Assembly: GCA_002420235.1 (NCBI GenBank)
Contig: DIHQ01000046.1
Coordinates: forward strand, 1,054 to 15,926
DNA length: 14,873 nucleotides
From: Flavobacteriales bacterium UBA5692
GTDB taxonomy: Bacteria; Bacteroidota; Bacteroidia; Flavobacteriales_D; Sanyastnellaceae
Direction: 5' to 3'
The position numbers and the translations under genes are program-made. Shown one piece after another: positions 7,488-14,736 of this stretch. The notes beneath the pieces are model-generated. The model saw only the letters and a program-made list of their open reading frames with translations. It did no database searches and had not been told where the DNA came from. How positions within the stretch are numbered: the stretch's first letter is position 1; the number at the start of each line of letters is the position of its first letter.

Positions 7488-8186
7488 ATGACACGCGATC
7501 ATCATGCCGATCTGCGGCAACGCGCCTTGCGCATTTATCTCATCTTGGCTGCACTTTTCATTGCCAGTTTGGTGGCATGCAATTTGATTTTTCGGAAGTT
7601 CTTTCACTGGAGTCCCGTCGAAGGACTAATCTTTGAACAAAGCGTCGGCTTACTTCCGTATCCCGTTACCTTTTTGGTCACCGACCTCATCTCCGAGTGC
7701 TTCGGTAAACGCCGCGCTAACGAAGTTGTCCTAGCCGGTTTATTTGCTAGTGCCTTCACCTTAATCATCGTGACATTCAGTCAGTCAATACCTGCAGCAG
7801 ATTGGTCGCCTGTGAGCAATTCTGAATTTGACCACGTCTTTGGATCCACCATCGTAGCCGTGAGTGCCTCGATGGCTGCGTATTTGCTGGCTCAATTCCT
7901 CGATGTTAAGCTTTTCCATTTCTGGAAAAGCCTGACGAAAGGAAAAAAGCTTTGGCTCCGCAATAATTTGAGTACCATCCCTTCACAATTCGTTGATACA
8001 TTCGCCGTGCTGTTCCTTATGTGCAGCTTAGGCCAAATCGAATGGGCCCTTTTCACCAGCCTTTTAATGAATGGATTCATATTCAAAGTGCTGGTCGCAT
8101 TAATAGATACCCCGCTCGTCTACGCCGGCAGTTGGCTCATCCGCCGCCCATTTGGCCTGGCCCTCGGGGAGGAAATTGAGCTCTAA
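7488..8186 (+). CDS. yhhQ: Queuosine precursor transporter (YhhQ / VUT family)
   Basis: This 232-residue integral membrane protein belongs to the YhhQ (COG1738) family, which imports queuosine precursors such as preQ0 and preQ1 for queuosine at tRNA position 34. Hydrophobic segments lie at about 14-35, 49-69, 80-98, 118-138, 168-190 and 191-216. Family-typical stretches are LLPYPVTFLVTDLISECFG (55-73), LRNNLSTIPSQFVDT (157-171) and FKVLVALIDTPLVY (199-212). The frame is open further upstream to 7422, inside tilS, but the ATG at 7488, 5 bp after the tilS stop, fits a compact operon and gives the usual length. The preQ0-to-queuosine enzymes are not in the window. Function is assigned by family resemblance. 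Confidence 0.88.
   Translation: MTRDHHADLRQRALRIYLILAALFIASLVACNLIFRKFFHWSPVEGLIFEQSVGLLPYPVTFLVTDLISECFGKRRANEVVLAGLFASAFTLIIVTFSQSIPAADWSPVSNSEFDHVFGSTIVAVSASMAAYLLAQFLDVKLFHFWKSLTKGKKLWLRNNLSTIPSQFVDTFAVLFLMCSLGQIEWALFTSLLMNGFIFKVLVALIDTPLVYAGSWLIRRPFGLALGEEIEL
7910..7931. repeat. Perfect 9-bp inverted repeat inside yhhQ
   Basis: GCTTTTCCA (7910-7918) and TGGAAAAGC (7923-7931) are perfect inverted copies separated by a 4-base loop. They lie within the yhhQ coding sequence, at the residues KLFHFWKSL, and no T tract follows, so this is not a classical terminator. It may be chance. Confidence 0.5.
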
Positions 8187-8229
8187 CAGTCGTTGGCACC
8201 GGCCCGGCGAAAAGCGCCCCTGCAGGTAG

Positions 8230-8237
8230 TATCTTCG
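8230..8237 (+). promoter_or_regulatory. Candidate -7 box TATCTTCG before dsbD
   Basis: TATCTTCG differs by one base from the Bacteroidetes -7 consensus TAnnTTTG. It ends 7 bp before the dsbD ATG, in the 58-bp gap after yhhQ. No TTG stands at the right distance upstream, so support is weak. Confidence 0.28.
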
Positions 8238-8244
8238 TGGGGCT

Positions 8245-10686
8245 ATGAAACAATCGAATTTCCGAATTGGAACGGTGCTCACCGCATTAACCGTTCTGCT
8301 CATCTGGGGACGGACGACTGCTTTCGCACAAATCTTGGACCCTGTCAAATGGGAGTTTGCTGTCCACGAAACAGAAACCAATAATGAAATCGATGTCGTG
8401 TTTCATGCCAGCGTTGAAGCATGCTGGCACATCTATAGCCAATTCCTCGATGATCCCAACGGCCCCTTGCCGACGTACTTCGAAGTGGAAGTGCCAGATG
8501 GAGTAGAGAAGGTGGGTAAAGTTGTGGAATGTGACCCGCTCGTGAAGTACGACCCTAACTTCATGATGGATTTAAAGTTCTTCGAAGAGGAGGTCTACTG
8601 GGTGCAAACCGTGCGCGTAAATCCCGCTGCGGTTAGCGAGAGCGTGACTGGGTTTCTGAGCTTTATGGTGTGCGATGAATCGCGGTGCCTCCCCCCGGAA
8701 GACATCGAATTCTCAATCGCCCTCAACGAAGTTTTGCCGGCACTACCGAATTACTGCCCAGAGCCTGAGCACATTTGTGGAGACCATGCCACCTCAGCTC
8801 CAACGCAAATAGAAGACTCCGAAAGCGGAATCCTCGAGCCCGTAACCTGGGACGTGAACATCTACGAGAACGGAGAAGCGTTTGAACTGGTTTTTCACGC
8901 CCAAATAGACCCTTGCTGGCACACGTACAGCCAGTACTTGGAACGTTTCGACGGCCCGATGCCGACGGCCTTCCGGATCGATTGGCCCGAAGGTTTTGAA
9001 GCTGTGGGTGATGTCACCGAATGTGACCCCCTTATTCAGTTCGATCCGACGTTTGAAATGGACGTCAATATGTTTGAGGAGGAAGTGTATTTTATCCAGT
9101 CGTTTACCGGGCCCATTGATGAATCTGAGGTCATCACAGGCGCCATCACGTTCATGGCGTGTGATGAGGAGAAATGCGTCTTCCCGCCCGATTTGGACTT
9201 CGAGGCCCCGTTCGCCAATCGCAAAAAAGCGCCCAAGCGCCCGGATTATTGTCCGCCCCTCCAAGGACTCTGCCACCATGGCAAGGACGAAGCAGCGATA
9301 GCTGAAGGACCCAACAAAGCAGAGGAGGAAGGGCTTGCAGGGGTCTTTTTCTTAGGTATGCTCTTGGGTTTTGCGGCTTTGCTTACGCCCTGCGTCTTCC
9401 CCATGATTCCTATGACAGTGAGTTTCTTTACGAAGCAATCCAAAACCCGAAGCGAGGGAATACGAAATGCGCTCATTTATGGGTTCTTCATCATTCTCAT
9501 CTACACTGGGTTAGGGCTGATGTTGACGGCTATATTTGGTGTCGACATCCTAAACGTCATTTCGACAGATCCGTTCTTTAATCTTTTCTTGTTCGCCTTA
9601 TTGATTGTTTTTGGGGTCAGCTTCCTGGGCGCTTTTGAAATTCAGTTGCCCACGAGTTGGGCGAATACGACAGACCAAGCTGCAGACCGAGGCGGAATCA
9701 TTGGTATCTTCTTCATGGCCGCAACGCTGGCCATTGTATCGTTTTCGTGCACCGGCCCTTTGGTGGGAAGCGCTTTGGCTGGCGCTGCAACAGGATCCTT
9801 CGCCGCTCCTACGGCTGTTATGTTTGGCTTTTCACTAGCCCTAGCGTTGCCCTTCATGCTCTTCTCTGCCTTTCCGGGCTGGCTGAATTCCCTGCCGCAA
9901 TCCGGCGGATGGCTCAACAGCGTGAAGGTCGTTTTGGGTCTCCTCGAAATTGGATTCGCTTTTAAGTTTCTCTCGAATGCAGACATGGTGCTTCAATTGG
10001 GCCTATTAAAAAGAGAGTTGTTTATCGCCATTTGGATTCTTACCGCCGTTGTCACTGCTTTCTATTTGTTGGGATGGATACGATTTTGGCACGATTCCAA
10101 GACCCAGAAAATAGGTAAGCAGCGAATTGCGCTGGGAATCGCATTCCTAGCATTCGCCGGATATATGACCCCCGGCCTTTGGGGTGAAGATATCAAGGCT
10201 ATCAGCGGATTTCCTCCTGGGATGGACTACAGTTACTTAGAAATTCACCATGTCAAAGCATTGCATTTAGATTATGATGAAGGACTGAAGGCGGCTACCG
10301 AAGCGGGAAAGCCAGTAGTTTTGGATTTTACAGGGTGGGCCTGCGTCAATTGCCGTAAAATGGAGGAGCAAGTGTGGCCCAATCCACGTGTTATGGAAAT
10401 ACTGGAAAATGAGGTTGTCTTGGTATCGTTGTATGTAGACGAACGTGTAAACTTACCGGAGGAGGAGCAAGGCGAGGAACAATATGGCGGAAAAACATTC
10501 AAAATCAAGACCGTGGGCAACAAATGGTCGTACATGCAGGCCTCAAAATTCAACACCAATTCCCAGCCATTCTATATCATGCTCGACCACGACGGAGCAC
10601 CGTTAGGGGAAGGGGTGGGCTACGACCCTGATGCCAGCAAATTTGTTGAATTTCTCGAATCGGGATTGGCGGCATTCAATCGTTGA
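8245..10686 (+). CDS. dsbD: DsbD-type transmembrane thiol:disulfide reductase with duplicated N-terminal domain
   Basis: DsbD proteins carry electrons from cytoplasmic thioredoxin across the inner membrane to periplasmic partners in disulfide isomerisation and cytochrome c maturation. All three modules are here in 813 residues. A signal peptide (1-28) precedes two tandem alpha-type domains (30-179 and 196-344), each with a CDxxxC pair (Cys143/148 and Cys306/311). The membrane domain has eight helices (about 363-646) and its two redox cysteines in LLTPCVFPMIP (Cys383) and SFSCTGPLVG (Cys502). The C-terminal thioredoxin-like gamma domain (about 667-813) has the active site WACVNCRK (Cys700, Cys703). 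E. coli DsbD has one alpha domain and is about 565 residues, so the duplication largely explains the length. It stands in its own transcription unit or continues from yhhQ. Confidence 0.93.
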   Translation: MKQSNFRIGTVLTALTVLLIWGRTTAFAQILDPVKWEFAVHETETNNEIDVVFHASVEACWHIYSQFLDDPNGPLPTYFEVEVPDGVEKVGKVVECDPLVKYDPNFMMDLKFFEEEVYWVQTVRVNPAAVSESVTGFLSFMVCDESRCLPPEDIEFSIALNEVLPALPNYCPEPEHICGDHATSAPTQIEDSESGILEPVTWDVNIYENGEAFELVFHAQIDPCWHTYSQYLERFDGPMPTAFRIDWPEGFEAVGDVTECDPLIQFDPTFEMDVNMFEEEVYFIQSFTGPIDESEVITGAITFMACDEEKCVFPPDLDFEAPFANRKKAPKRPDYCPPLQGLCHHGKDEAAIAEGPNKAEEEGLAGVFFLGMLLGFAALLTPCVFPMIPMTVSFFTKQSKTRSEGIRNALIYGFFIILIYTGLGLMLTAIFGVDILNVISTDPFFNLFLFALLIVFGVSFLGAFEIQLPTSWANTTDQAADRGGIIGIFFMAATLAIVSFSCTGPLVGSALAGAATGSFAAPTAVMFGFSLALALPFMLFSAFPGWLNSLPQSGGWLNSVKVVLGLLEIGFAFKFLSNADMVLQLGLLKRELFIAIWILTAVVTAFYLLGWIRFWHDSKTQKIGKQRIALGIAFLAFAGYMTPGLWGEDIKAISGFPPGMDYSYLEIHHVKALHLDYDEGLKAATEAGKPVVLDFTGWACVNCRKMEEQVWPNPRVMEILENEVVLVSLYVDERVNLPEEEQGEEQYGGKTFKIKTVGNKWSYMQASKFNTNSQPFYIMLDHDGAPLGEGVGYDPDASKFVEFLESGLAAFNR
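8332..8781 (+). repeat. First copy of the duplicated DsbD alpha domain
   Basis: This encodes residues 30-179 of the DsbD protein. It contains six cysteines (60, 96, 143, 148, 171, 178) and the landmarks CWHIYSQ, VECDPL, FFEEEVY and CDESRC. It pairs with 8830-9276. Confidence 0.85.
8830..9276 (+). repeat. Second copy of the duplicated DsbD alpha domain
   Basis: This encodes residues 196-344 of the DsbD protein. Six cysteines (224, 260, 306, 311, 336, 343) stand at nearly the same spacing as in the first copy, with the landmarks CWHTYSQ, TECDPL, MFEEEVY and CDEEKC. By eye about half the residues of the first 90 or so are identical between copies. Confidence 0.85.
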
Positions 10687-10744
10687 CCCGTGAAGTCCAC
10701 CGCCCCTTGTGTAAATTGACCGGCAAATGCACTGCCGTGCTCAC

Positions 10745-10751
10745 CACCTTG
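10745..10751 (+). promoter_or_regulatory. Weak -7-like box before gmhA
   Basis: CACCTTG ends 5 bp before the gmhA ATG and is followed by C, giving the same CCTT(T)GC arrangement seen before lpd. It has two departures from TAnnTTTG and no clear -33 partner. It is listed mainly because the position repeats. Confidence 0.2.
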
Positions 10752-10756
10752 CACCC

Positions 10757-11332
10757 ATGAATCATCGCAAACGAATCAACGAACATTTTTCTGAAGCAGC
10801 ACAACTGCTGGAAACAGTTCGGAACGATGCTGCATTCATGGATGCAGTTGAACAGGCCGGTGAGGCCATGTGCAAAGCCATTGCACAAGGCGGGAAAATC
10901 ATTTCATGCGGGAATGGCGGAAGCATGAGCGATGCCATGCACTTCGCAGAGGAACTGAGCGGCCGCTACCGAGACGACCGCGCGGGGCTACCGGCTATTT
11001 CATGCAGCGACCCGAGCCACATCACGTGCGTCGGAAACGACTACGGATTTAATCAGGTTTTCGCCCGTTTCGTGCAAGCACTTGGCCAATCCGGGGATTG
11101 CCTGCTCGCCATTTCCACAAGTGGCAACAGTGCCAACATACTCGAAGCGGCCAAAGCCGCACAGTCCAAAGGAATTACCGTCATCGGACTGACCGGACGC
11201 GGAGGCGGAGCGTTGAAAGCGCTGTGCGATGCTGCGGTCGATGTGCCGTGGAACGGCTATGCCGACCGGGTTCAAGAGGTCCACATCAAAGTCATCCACG
11301 CGTGGATTGACCGCATTGAACGCGGCCAATAA
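10757..11332 (+). CDS. gmhA: Phosphoheptose isomerase (sedoheptulose 7-phosphate isomerase)
   Basis: GmhA converts sedoheptulose 7-phosphate to D-glycero-D-manno-heptose 7-phosphate, the first step to the heptose of LPS core. The 191-residue protein is a single SIS domain: CGNGGSMSDAMHFAEELSGRY (51-71), CVGNDYGFNQ (91-100), AISTSGNSANI (118-128) and VQEVHIKVIH (172-181). The metal and catalytic residues expected from characterised GmhA enzymes, His62, Glu66, Gln173 and His181, are all present. The frame is open upstream to an ATG at 10727, but the start at 10757 gives the normal family length (E. coli, 192 residues) and begins MNHRKRINEHF, so I prefer it. Later heptose-pathway genes are absent here. 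comM follows after 10 bp. Confidence 0.94.
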   Translation: MNHRKRINEHFSEAAQLLETVRNDAAFMDAVEQAGEAMCKAIAQGGKIISCGNGGSMSDAMHFAEELSGRYRDDRAGLPAISCSDPSHITCVGNDYGFNQVFARFVQALGQSGDCLLAISTSGNSANILEAAKAAQSKGITVIGLTGRGGGALKALCDAAVDVPWNGYADRVQEVHIKVIHAWIDRIERGQ

Positions 11333-11342
11333 ACCACTTGCT

Positions 11343-12857
11343 ATGCTGGTTTCTACCTTGGGGTATAGCGCGGCTGTGCCCAATAATCGCGTCGCTCATG
11401 TTCAGTTGCACCGCACAAGAGGTGCCCGGTTTCATGTAAGCGGAATACCCTTGACCGCAAGTCGTAGCTCAATATCTCGAATCTACGCAGCATTCGAATG
11501 CTGCGGCTTCCCGCGCATCGCAGGAGCCTTCACCTTGCACATTCGACCCACGGACCAAATCAAGGACATAACCACACTTGACCTGCCAATTGCTCTCGCA
11601 CTGCTTGGTCACGCCGGCATCATCCCAGCCGATGCATTGAGGCGTATTTTTTCAGCTGGTGAAATGGGGTTGGATGGACAACTCCAATCTCAAGAAGGAA
11701 CGAAACCACCCATTGAACTTGAAGTACCATTTGAAATACCAATCGATGCCCTCTTGCTCCCAGACGGATTTGGTCAAAAGATAGCTCCGTGGGGACCACC
11801 GGGCAGAACACTGCGAACGAATCATCTGATTGAGGCCGTTGGCTACCTGCAAGGTCACAAAACGCTTCCCGTCATCAAACAGAAAAAAGAATGGAACCAC
11901 CGCGAACGCTGGAATCCTTGTGCAGAAACGCATTGGAAATCGCTGCGTCTTTCTCCAATACAAATGAAAGCCCTCATAATCGCTGCCGTTGGCCGATTAC
12001 CTCTACTCATCATCGGATCATCAGGTACAGGAAAATCTTTAATGGGACGGGCATTGCACCAACTTTTACCGCCGTTAAGGGAGCAACATTTCGCTGAATT
12101 AGAAAAACCCTACAGAACTAAAGGAATTCCTTTTCCAATAACAGATCGACCACCCATTCGAAAGCCGCACCACCAATGCACTTCCGCCGGACTATTGGGA
12201 ACCATCACCCAAAGTGGTGCATGGAGTCCTGGAGAATTGAGTCTTGCACACCATGGATTGCTTTGTTTGGATGAGCTATGTGAGTTTTCGAGGGATTGTA
12301 TCGAGGCCCTTCGTGGACCATTAGAAGACGACGGCTTCCTCCTTTCTAGAGCCGGTCAAAGCCGCATTGAGTCGACAGCGAACTGGATTGTTGCCACATC
12401 AAACCCTTGCCCATGCGGTCGCTTCAACGACGGTCCAACCAGTTGTCCCTGCACGAAGGGTCAGGTTCAACGCTATTTACAGCGCCTTTCCGGACCCATT
12501 ATTGAGAGGTTTGCGCTGCATCTTGAAACCACCGCCGTAGCTCCAAGCGATTCAAGTCCGACTCCAGATTTGTTAGCCATCCGCGACCGCATAACCTCGA
12601 CACGGACCTGGCTGAACAGGCAACCACCTGTTTATAGCACTCCCAAAGCCAATGCTATCATTCAAAACCACGTCAGCCAATTCCGATCTAGCGCACGAAG
12701 CCTTGGACACCTGACCAAGATCGCCCAAATTCACGCGGCAATTGAACAATATAATCAGAGAAAGACTATCGAAATTGGTGTGGCAGATGTGGAATTTGCA
12801 AGTCAGTTACGCATCTTTGATCGGCCCCGTTGGTGGGAAAAACCCGAAATGCAATGA
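11343..12857 (+). CDS. comM: ComM/YifB-family AAA+ ATPase (Mg-chelatase-like), divergent
   Basis: ComM is a hexameric AAA+ helicase that drives branch migration during natural transformation. The 504-residue protein has the family plan: an N-terminal Lon-like (ChlI) domain beginning MLVSTLGYSAAVP and containing LDLPIALALLGHAGI (about 79-93), then the ATPase core. Walker A reads GSSGTGKS (225-232) and Walker B LLCLDEL (306-312). The zinc-like cysteine cluster NPCPCGR followed by CPC lies at about 354-370, and SGPIIERF at about 383-390. The N-terminal sequence and several motifs depart from the usual ComM forms (GPPGSGKT, LFLDELPEF, SGPLLDRIDLH). I start it at 11343 rather than at an upstream in-frame ATG inside gmhA, because family similarity begins there and the length then matches (about 505-510). 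Its end overlaps the next start as ATGA. Confidence 0.9.
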   Translation: MLVSTLGYSAAVPNNRVAHVQLHRTRGARFHVSGIPLTASRSSISRIYAAFECCGFPRIAGAFTLHIRPTDQIKDITTLDLPIALALLGHAGIIPADALRRIFSAGEMGLDGQLQSQEGTKPPIELEVPFEIPIDALLLPDGFGQKIAPWGPPGRTLRTNHLIEAVGYLQGHKTLPVIKQKKEWNHRERWNPCAETHWKSLRLSPIQMKALIIAAVGRLPLLIIGSSGTGKSLMGRALHQLLPPLREQHFAELEKPYRTKGIPFPITDRPPIRKPHHQCTSAGLLGTITQSGAWSPGELSLAHHGLLCLDELCEFSRDCIEALRGPLEDDGFLLSRAGQSRIESTANWIVATSNPCPCGRFNDGPTSCPCTKGQVQRYLQRLSGPIIERFALHLETTAVAPSDSSPTPDLLAIRDRITSTRTWLNRQPPVYSTPKANAIIQNHVSQFRSSARSLGHLTKIAQIHAAIEQYNQRKTIEIGVADVEFASQLRIFDRPRWWEKPEMQ

Positions 12858-13378
12858 AATCGAATCAGCCTATCATCCTGCCTTATCGCGGGGTTGCTCC
12901 GACCATTCACCCATCCTGTTGGCTCGCTCCGAATGCAACCATTGTAGGGGACGTCTCCCTCGGAGAAGCCTCTTCATGTTGGTTCAATTGCGTCATCCGT
13001 GGGGATGTCGCACCCATCACCATCGGGCCACGAGTGAACATCCAAGATGGCGCCGTGCTCCATGCCACGTTCAACAAGAGCGAAACCAAGATCGATGAAG
13101 GCGCTAGCATCGGCCACAACGCAACGGTCCACGGCGCCCACGTGCAAGCCGGTGCGTTGATTGGAATGAATGCGGTCGTGTTGGATGGTGCGGTCATCGG
13201 AGCGCACGCGGTCATTGCAGCTGGAGCCGTCGTGCTTGAAGGAACGGTCGTGCCGCCACGAACCCTGTGGGCCGGCGTGCCAGCAAAGCAACGAGGGGAG
13301 GTCCGCCCTGAGCTTCAGGAACACCTCGCCTCCACTGCCGATCGCTACGTGGAATACGCCGGCTGGTTCAACCGGTAG
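12854..13378 (+). CDS. Gamma-class carbonic anhydrase-like protein (left-handed beta-helix)
   Basis: This 174-residue protein is built of hexapeptide repeats that fold into a left-handed beta-helix and belongs to the gamma-carbonic anhydrase/YrdA/PaaY group. The three zinc-binding histidines are in place: His70 in QDGAVLHAT, and His88 and His93 in SIGHNATVHG. WFNCVIRGD (43-51) and LWAGVPAKQRG (138-148) are also typical. The acidic side chains that make the archaeal Cam enzyme fast are not recognisable, so activity cannot be assumed; relatives include enzymes, acyltransferase-like and uncharacterised proteins. The start at 12854 overlaps the comM stop as ATGA, which favours it over the in-frame ATG at 12830. 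Its 3' end overlaps the end of murI by 11 bp on the opposite strand. Confidence 0.9.
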   Translation: MKSNQPIILPYRGVAPTIHPSCWLAPNATIVGDVSLGEASSCWFNCVIRGDVAPITIGPRVNIQDGAVLHATFNKSETKIDEGASIGHNATVHGAHVQAGALIGMNAVVLDGAVIGAHAVIAAGAVVLEGTVVPPRTLWAGVPAKQRGEVRPELQEHLASTADRYVEYAGWFNR

Positions 13379-14171
13379 CGGACGGCAACTTGTGCTCGAC
13401 GAGGTTTACAGGCTTTCCGAAAAACCGCTGCGCCCCCAGCGAAAAAGATTCCGTTAAATCGGAAACCATGAAGCGATCTCCTCGACCGCCCTTGGCCGCT
13501 TGTTTGTCCGCAAGCGAATCCAGCGCGCGCTTGAGCGCTTGGGCAGCCGCTTCGGCGCTGTCCACCAACGCAACCGCATCGGGCAACGCTGCGGCAATTT
13601 GATTTACGACAAGTGGATAATGGGTGCAGCCCAAAATCAAGGTATGAACATCGTTGAACTCCCCCGACTCGAAGTAGGCGGCTATGAGGGCGTCGCTCAC
13701 CTCGCCTCCGTGGAAGCCTTCTTCAATGGCCGAAGCCAGCAGGGGCGTCGGCTTGGTCACTACATCAAATCCTCGGACCTCGAGAAGCCGCTGGTACCAA
13801 TGGGAATCAATGGTGGCCCGTGTGCCGATGACGCCAATTTGCCCACCGGAAAACCGAGCAGCAACGGCATCGACCACTGGGTACACGACATCGATGACAG
13901 GGATGGATTCACCGGCCTCCGCTTGAATGGCGTACAGCGCATTGCTCGATGCAGAATTACATGCCACTACAATTGATCCACATCCCAAGCGAATGAGTTC
14001 TCGGGTGATTCTTGTTGCGTAACTCTGAATCAGTGAGGGACTTTTTTCACCGTAAGGCAAGTGAGCGGTATCACCATAGTAAAAAATGGGATGTTCGGGC
14101 AAAGCTTCAGCCACTGCCCGTGCGACGGTCAGGCCTCCGATGCCTGAGTCAAAAATCCCAATGGGTCGCAT
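13368..14171 (-). CDS. murI: Glutamate racemase
   Basis: MurI interconverts L- and D-glutamate in the cytoplasm to supply D-glutamate for the peptidoglycan stem peptide, and needs no cofactor. The 267-residue protein has the usual length. FDSGIGGLTV (7-16) supplies the catalytic aspartate Asp8, and YYGDTAHLPYGEKS (31-44) is a family signature. VACNSASS (69-76) and LGCTHYPLV (180-188) carry the two catalytic cysteines Cys71 and Cys182, with His184 beside the second. It lies 18 bp downstream of ompH on the minus strand. The murI-ompH pairing is common in Bacteroidetes, often with bamA further upstream. It converges on the gamma-carbonic-anhydrase gene with overlapping ends, so no terminator fits between them. 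Confidence 0.97.
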   Translation of the reverse strand: MRPIGIFDSGIGGLTVARAVAEALPEHPIFYYGDTAHLPYGEKSPSLIQSYATRITRELIRLGCGSIVVACNSASSNALYAIQAEAGESIPVIDVVYPVVDAVAARFSGGQIGVIGTRATIDSHWYQRLLEVRGFDVVTKPTPLLASAIEEGFHGGEVSDALIAAYFESGEFNDVHTLILGCTHYPLVVNQIAAALPDAVALVDSAEAAAQALKRALDSLADKQAAKGGRGDRFMVSDLTESFSLGAQRFFGKPVNLVEHKLPSATG

Positions 14172-14189
14172 GTGCTGCGCCGAGGTTAT

Positions 14190-14687
14190 TTACATGCCCA
14201 GCTTAGCGCGGACCATGGCACTCACATCCTCACCTCCAGTGTAGACTGTTGCTCCTGAACTCGTATCAAAAATGTACGTGAATCCATTTTCGGAACCAAC
14301 TTGATTAATGGCCTCTTGAACGCGCTCCACCATGGGCATCAGTAATTCCTGCTCCAATTGAACCAATTCGTTCTGAACGGTTGATCCGAATTCCTGCATC
14401 CCTTGTTGCAATGACTGAAGCTCACGTTCCTTCTGCTCAAGAATAGCAGCTGGCCACGTGGATCCTTTACTTTGATATTCGGTGTACTTCATCTGAAACT
14501 CTTGCTCCATACGAGCCAGCTCTCCTTCATATTCCGCTGCTCGTGCTTCAATGGTCGCCTGTGCCCCAGCTCGCTCCGGGAGATTCAACAAAACATCCTG
14601 TGTATCGATATGTCCTAATTTTTGGGCAAGACCCGTGAACGTCCATGCTGCCATTAAAAGGATGGCCAGTGAAATTCGCTTCATCAT
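14190..14687 (-). CDS. OmpH/Skp-family periplasmic chaperone
   Basis: OmpH/Skp proteins are trimeric periplasmic holdases that keep outer-membrane proteins soluble on the way to the BAM complex. The 165-residue product has an N-terminal signal peptide (MMKRISLAILLMAAW, cleavage expected near LAQ at 20-22), then KLGHIDTQDVL, typical of the family. A long Glu/Gln-rich coiled coil follows (about 40-130), and a C-terminal beta-strand section contains NGFTYIFDTS. The frame reaches an ATG at 14708, but starting at 14687 gives a normal signal peptide without seven extra polar residues; the very next ATG (14684) is equally possible. The context upstream of murI matches the Bacteroidetes ompH-murI arrangement, where two ompH copies are frequent. 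Confidence 0.92.
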   Translation of the reverse strand: MMKRISLAILLMAAWTFTGLAQKLGHIDTQDVLLNLPERAGAQATIEARAAEYEGELARMEQEFQMKYTEYQSKGSTWPAAILEQKERELQSLQQGMQEFGSTVQNELVQLEQELLMPMVERVQEAINQVGSENGFTYIFDTSSGATVYTGGEDVSAMVRAKLGM

Positions 14688-14736
14688 GTGCTTTTTAGTG
14701 ATTGTCAATCCAATCTGTAAATGTACGTCTTACGCC

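Noticed and set aside
8187..8244. Possible terminator between yhhQ and dsbD (GGCG-AAAAG-CGCC)
   Set aside because: The stem is only 4 bp and no T tract follows, so it does not qualify as an intrinsic terminator.
8794..9279. 161-residue minus-strand open frame inside dsbD
   Set aside because: It is antisense to the duplicated alpha domain and has no family features; the codon pattern of dsbD explains it.
11229..11342. Upstream extension of comM into gmhA
   Set aside because: It would overlap gmhA by about 100 bp with unrelated residues; similarity to the family begins at MLVSTLGYSAAVP (11343).
13500..13976. 158-residue plus-strand open frame inside murI
   Set aside because: It is antisense to an intact glutamate racemase with all catalytic residues.
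14718..14725. TACATTTA on the minus strand as a promoter -7 box for ompH
   Set aside because: It lacks the final G of TAnnTTTG and has no TTG at the right distance; the gene is more likely co-transcribed with the upstream frame.
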